Source: Pseudomonadota bacterium
GTDB taxonomy: Bacteria; Desulfobacterota; WTBG01; CAIYCZ01
Direction: 5' to 3'
Assembly: GCA_026388865.1 (NCBI GenBank)
Contig: JAPLIX010000475.1
Span: 1-9,852 of the forward strand
DNA length: 9,852 nucleotides
Shown: positions 7,506 to 9,852 of the stretch, piece after piece
Layout of the letters: each line of letters starts with the position of its first letter
How positions within the stretch are numbered: position 1 is the stretch's first letter
Program-made: the position numbers and the translations under genes
The notes under the pieces: model-generated
Told to the model about the DNA's origin: nothing
Database searches by the model: none
What the model saw: the letters and a program-made list of their open reading frames with translations, nothing else

Positions 7506-7545
7506 TTGGTGACGGCGTATGCAGGAATAGATTTCCCGTCACCAA
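7506..7545. repeat. Perfect 10-bp inverted repeat with 20-nt loop
   Basis: TTGGTGACGG at 7506-7515 pairs exactly with CCGTCACCAA at 7536-7545. It begins 12 nt after the ABC exporter stop codon and ends 40 nt before the broken GT2 gene. No run of T follows, so it is not a standard intrinsic terminator. It could stabilise the 3' end of the upstream message, be a protein-binding dyad, or be the remnant of an inserted repeat. Confidence 0.6.
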
Positions 7546-7585
7546 CAGCTCGTTTCTCTACCAGCTATGAAAGCAGTAATGAACC

Positions 7586-8472
7586 GTGCACATTTCATTC
7601 ATCATCATCAGCTATAATACCCGGGAACTCACCGGCAATGCTCTGCGCTCTGTTTATGAGCAGACGCGGGGAGTTGAGTTTACGGTATGGGTCGTTGATA
7701 ACGCTTCTACAGATGGTTCGGCCGAGATGATCGCGGCACAATTCCCTGCCGTACACCTTATCCGCAGCACCGCCAATCTTGGCTTCGGGAAAGCAAATAA
7801 TATCGCCCTGAGAGAGGTACGGTCAAAATACGTTTTTTTGCTCAACCCGGACGCGTTGCTCCTGAATAATGCGGCAAAAATATTTTTTGATTTTATGGAA
7901 AGACCGGAAAACCGGGAGGTCGCTGCCTGCGGGGGAGCCTTGTATTATGGCGGACTGACGCCGCAGCCAAGCTTTGGCAATTTCCCCTCTGCCGCAGGGG
8001 TCCTTTTTGAGCAGGCATTACTGCATAAATTATTCAGAGGTTTTTATAACAGCCGGCTGGCAACCGGCGTTAAAGAGCATCCGCGCGCGGTTACAACGGT
8101 TGATTACCTGTCAGGGGCCGCTCTTTTTTTAAGAAAAAAGGCGCTCGATGCTGTGATGAGGATTTTTTTCTTTATTTTGAGGACACAGAGCTGAGTTATC
8201 GTTTTTCCCGATACGGATATACCTCCTGTTTTATTCCGGACGCAAAAATTCTGCATTTACGCAGGCAGTCAACAGCCGCAGAAGAACCGCTGGGAAAATG
8301 GATCCGTTATAAACAGAGTGAATTTATGTTTTATCGCAAATGCTATGGCGCCATGCGGCTGACACTCGTAAAAAGTATCTACCTTCTCAGTTTTATCTTC
8401 AGATTGCTGTTAAAACAGGACCAGAGATACTGGCAGTATGTGAAAATTATTCTCAATGGTCCTCGCAAATAA
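7586..8472 (+). pseudogene. Family 2 glycosyltransferase broken by a frameshift
   Basis: The first 190 codons from GTG 7586 encode a GT2 (GT-A fold) enzyme of the rhamnosyltransferase-like type: ISFIIISYNTRELT, WVVDNASTDGSAEMI, ANLGFGKANNIAL, and VFLLNPDALLL as the DxD-like metal and nucleotide site, then TTVDYLSGAALFLRKKALDAV. The frame then leaves the conserved path and stops at 8194. The adjacent frame resumes at 8155 with DEDFFLYFEDTELSYRFSRYG and runs for 105 codons to TAA 8470, ending in a basic, hydrophobic tail. Family members normally read ..AVGGFDE.FF.YFED.., so GGF appears to be missing along with the frame, which fits a deletion of about 10 nt at 8153-8155. Intact it would be near 298 residues, normal for the family. 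GTG 7586 is the only nearby start, since in-frame stops lie at 7577 and 7580, and it lacks a clear ribosome binding site. A sequencing error or frame rescue at the T7 run (8163-8169) cannot be excluded. Confidence 0.82.
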
Positions 8473-8550
8473 AAAAAGAGCTGGTGAAAATCAATGAGTG
8501 CTGTAGTAACAAAATAACAGGTAACACCATAGCATGGATGAGAACCGCCT

Positions 8551-9483
8551 ATGAACGTACTGGTAGTTGGAGCAACAGGGGATGTGGGAAGCGAAGCAGC
8601 AAAATTTGCAGTTGCCGGGGGCCATACGGTACGGGCCCTGGTGCGCAGCACATCCAACAGGGACAAGCTGGGGGAAGCAAAAACCCGGGTAGAGTTTTTT
8701 GAAGGGGACATGCTTGACACGGCATCGCTTGAGCAGGCGCTCACGGGCATTGACGCCATCATCGTATCCATCCGCCTCACTCCGGGCGAGACGAAAAAAG
8801 GGCGCACCTACAAGGATGTTGAGGAGCAGGGGATACAAAACCTGATCGAGGTCGGAAAGAAAAAAGGGGTTAAAAAAATTATCCATGTCTCTGCTGCAGG
8901 TGTCGGCCCGCACTGTGTATCTGACATGTACGGGGCGAAGCACCAGGCTGAGGAAGCCATCAGAAACTCCGGCCTTGACTATACCATTTTCAAACCCTCA
9001 GGCATGTTTAAGGATTTCCGGTTCTTTCACATTCCCGCGGTCATAAAACTTGGTGAAACCAGCACGTGGCCAACCAGTCCGATTGAGTTTCACATGAATC
9101 CGCTGTCACACGTTGACCTTGCCCAGTGCATGGCAGATGCGCTCACCAACCCGAAAGCCTCATATAAGACGCTTGAAATCGGCGGCCCCGACACCATCAC
9201 CCAGGGGGACCTGCTTGATATGATTGCAAAAGAGGCTGGCATTAACGCCCATTACACCAAAGGCGTCTCCAAGGAAGACCTTATCGCCAGGGTGAAAAGC
9301 AGTCCTCAGCCCGCTTTCTTTACCGCTGAACAGCTCGAGGATTTTCTGATCGATAAGGAAATTGACCACGGTATCATTCAAAACATCTTCGGCATAAAAT
9401 TTCAAAGGGTATCCGACTTCCTTAAAAAAGCAGTGCCGGAAATAAAGGCTGCCATGTCCCAGGGCGCACCGCAGCCTCACTAA
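8551..9483 (+). CDS. NmrA-like NAD(P)-binding protein (atypical SDR)
   Basis: A 310-residue single-domain Rossmann protein. MNVLVVGATGDVGSEAA at the N-terminus holds the GxxGxxG dinucleotide loop (Gly7, Gly10, Gly13) typical of NmrA-like/atypical short-chain dehydrogenases, and ALVRSTSN after strand 2 has the basic residues usual for NADP. FFEGDMLDTASLEQAL, IIHVSAAGV, AEEAIRNSGLDYTIFKPSGMF and NPLSHVDLAQCMADAL follow in the usual order. Tyr127 and Lys130 lie where the YxxxK pair would be, but spaced YxxK, so catalysis is uncertain; many relatives are redox sensors or act on quinones or small molecules. ATG 8551 has a weak GGATGAG eight to ten bases upstream. It follows the broken GT2 by 78 bp on the same strand. 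Nothing ties it to sugar metabolism, so it probably marks the end of the glycan cluster. Family sure, function unknown. Confidence 0.88.
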   Translation: MNVLVVGATGDVGSEAAKFAVAGGHTVRALVRSTSNRDKLGEAKTRVEFFEGDMLDTASLEQALTGIDAIIVSIRLTPGETKKGRTYKDVEEQGIQNLIEVGKKKGVKKIIHVSAAGVGPHCVSDMYGAKHQAEEAIRNSGLDYTIFKPSGMFKDFRFFHIPAVIKLGETSTWPTSPIEFHMNPLSHVDLAQCMADALTNPKASYKTLEIGGPDTITQGDLLDMIAKEAGINAHYTKGVSKEDLIARVKSSPQPAFFTAEQLEDFLIDKEIDHGIIQNIFGIKFQRVSDFLKKAVPEIKAAMSQGAPQPH

Positions 9484-9728
9484 CAGCTATATTTATCTGT
9501 GCGCAGGCAGCGACCGCTGAGCGGGTACAGAGGGCGGCAGGGAGCGCATCTGCTGAGATGATCCCGGCTGCTGCGGGGCTTCTCGCGTGGAAGCTCTACA
9601 TTGCAGAGCACCTGCGGCTGTTTTTAAGGACAAGGTGATGGGATTTCGCTTCATTGCCGCACGCAAAACGGCAGGTCCCTGAAAGGGGCAATAGAGGACA
9701 TCCATAAATAAGTTTGGTTCATTCGTGT
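9484..9728. other. Gene-less stretch between NmrA-like gene and transposase
   Basis: I see no gene with recognisable features here. Both strands carry short open frames of low-complexity Ala/Arg/Pro-rich composition, which look accidental. There is a weak dyad at about 9515-9525 (CCGC/GCGG) and another GCTCT/AGAGC at about 9594-9610, neither followed by a T run, so no convincing terminator for the upstream gene. From about 9685 the sequence may belong to the insertion sequence on the right: GGGGCAATAGAGGACATCC at 9685-9703 is a candidate terminal repeat, but the other end lies outside the window. Confidence 0.4.
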
Positions 9729-9852
9729 TTAAGTTGAAAGACGTGGATTCAACAGTCCACAGTGCTGATGAATTTTCAGTAAAAAGTATTTCACATCACG
9801 ATAGCCATACGCCATTCGTTTGAGTCTTTTTATCTTGTTGTTGATTCCCTCA
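9729..9852 (-). CDS. ISL3-type transposase, C-terminal end only
   Basis: The minus strand is open from the right edge to a TAA at 9731-9729, giving 40 residues. They begin EGINNKIKRLKRMAYGYRD and continue KYFLLKIHQHCGLLNPR to the stop. This is the signature end of ISL3-family (DDE) transposases, in which the Glu of the EG..NKIK motif is the third catalytic acidic residue and the following KR.AYGYR is highly conserved. The reading frame is intact as far as it can be seen; whether the whole gene is intact cannot be judged here. It points towards the glycan cluster and marks the window's right end as an insertion-sequence boundary. Too short for the ORF list because its start is outside the window. 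Confidence 0.78.
   Translation of the reverse strand, partial: EGINNKIKRLKRMAYGYRDVKYFLLKIHQHCGLLNPRLST

Noticed and set aside
8379..8943. Two minus-strand open frames of 142 and 150 codons
   Set aside because: They lie opposite the GT2 tail and the NmrA-like gene, have Cys/Arg-rich composition without any family motif, and the plus-strand proteins are unmistakable.
9493..9705. Minus-strand open frame of 70 codons, and an overlapping plus-strand Ala-rich frame
   Set aside because: Low-complexity composition, no ribosome binding site, no recognisable motif, and it runs into the candidate IS end.
1..9852. CRISPR array, tRNA, rRNA, toxin-antitoxin or phage-defence system
   Set aside because: No regularly spaced direct repeats, no cloverleaf or rRNA signatures, and no defence-family motifs were seen. 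The content is ordinary glycan biosynthesis plus mobile elements.

Overview
The window is part of a bacterial surface-glycan (O-antigen, capsule or glycan-modification) gene cluster, with mobile-element traces inside it and at its right end. Base composition is mixed, start codons include GTG and TTG, genes are tightly packed, and there are Shine-Dalgarno sites and sigma-70-like promoter candidates, so this is a bacterium. An MsbA-type ABC exporter together with a non-hydrolysing UDP-GlcNAc 2-epimerase fits a Gram-negative. The 183-bp inverted-repeat element at 4241-4423 resembles, from memory, repeats in Desulfobacterota/Geobacter-like and other environmental genomes. I cannot name the organism.

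Layout, left to right. (1) 1-995, minus strand: a GT4-type glycosyltransferase cut by the left edge. (2) About 270 bp of divergent intergenic DNA with a candidate promoter (perfect TATAAT) reading right. (3) 1264-2942: a CgeB-like glycosyltransferase overlapping a class I SAM methyltransferase by 7 bp. (4) 3035-4243: a GT-B glycosyltransferase. (5) 4241-4423: a MITE-like element with terminal inverted repeats and three internal hairpins, set exactly between that gene's stop codon and the ribosome binding site of wecB. (6) 4445-5575: wecB. (7) 5739-7493: an ABC exporter with fused membrane and ATPase domains, behind a good sigma-70-like promoter candidate. (8) 7586-8472: a family 2 glycosyltransferase broken by a frameshift. 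(9) 8551-9483: an NmrA-like NAD(P)-binding protein, probably unrelated to glycan assembly. (10) 9484-9728: no convincing gene. (11) 9729-9852, minus strand: the C-terminus of an ISL3-type transposase running off the right edge.

How the genes may work together (inference): WecB supplies UDP-ManNAc, the glycosyltransferases build a glycan on a lipid carrier, the methyltransferase may modify or cap it, and the ABC exporter may flip the lipid-linked product across the inner membrane. No initiating phosphoglycosyltransferase, polymerase or ligase is visible here. The frameshifted GT2 suggests that the last glycosyltransferase step is lost or altered in this strain. I found no CRISPR array, tRNA or rRNA, and no clearly new biological system. 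The most notable points are the structured repeat inside the operon and the broken GT2 gene.
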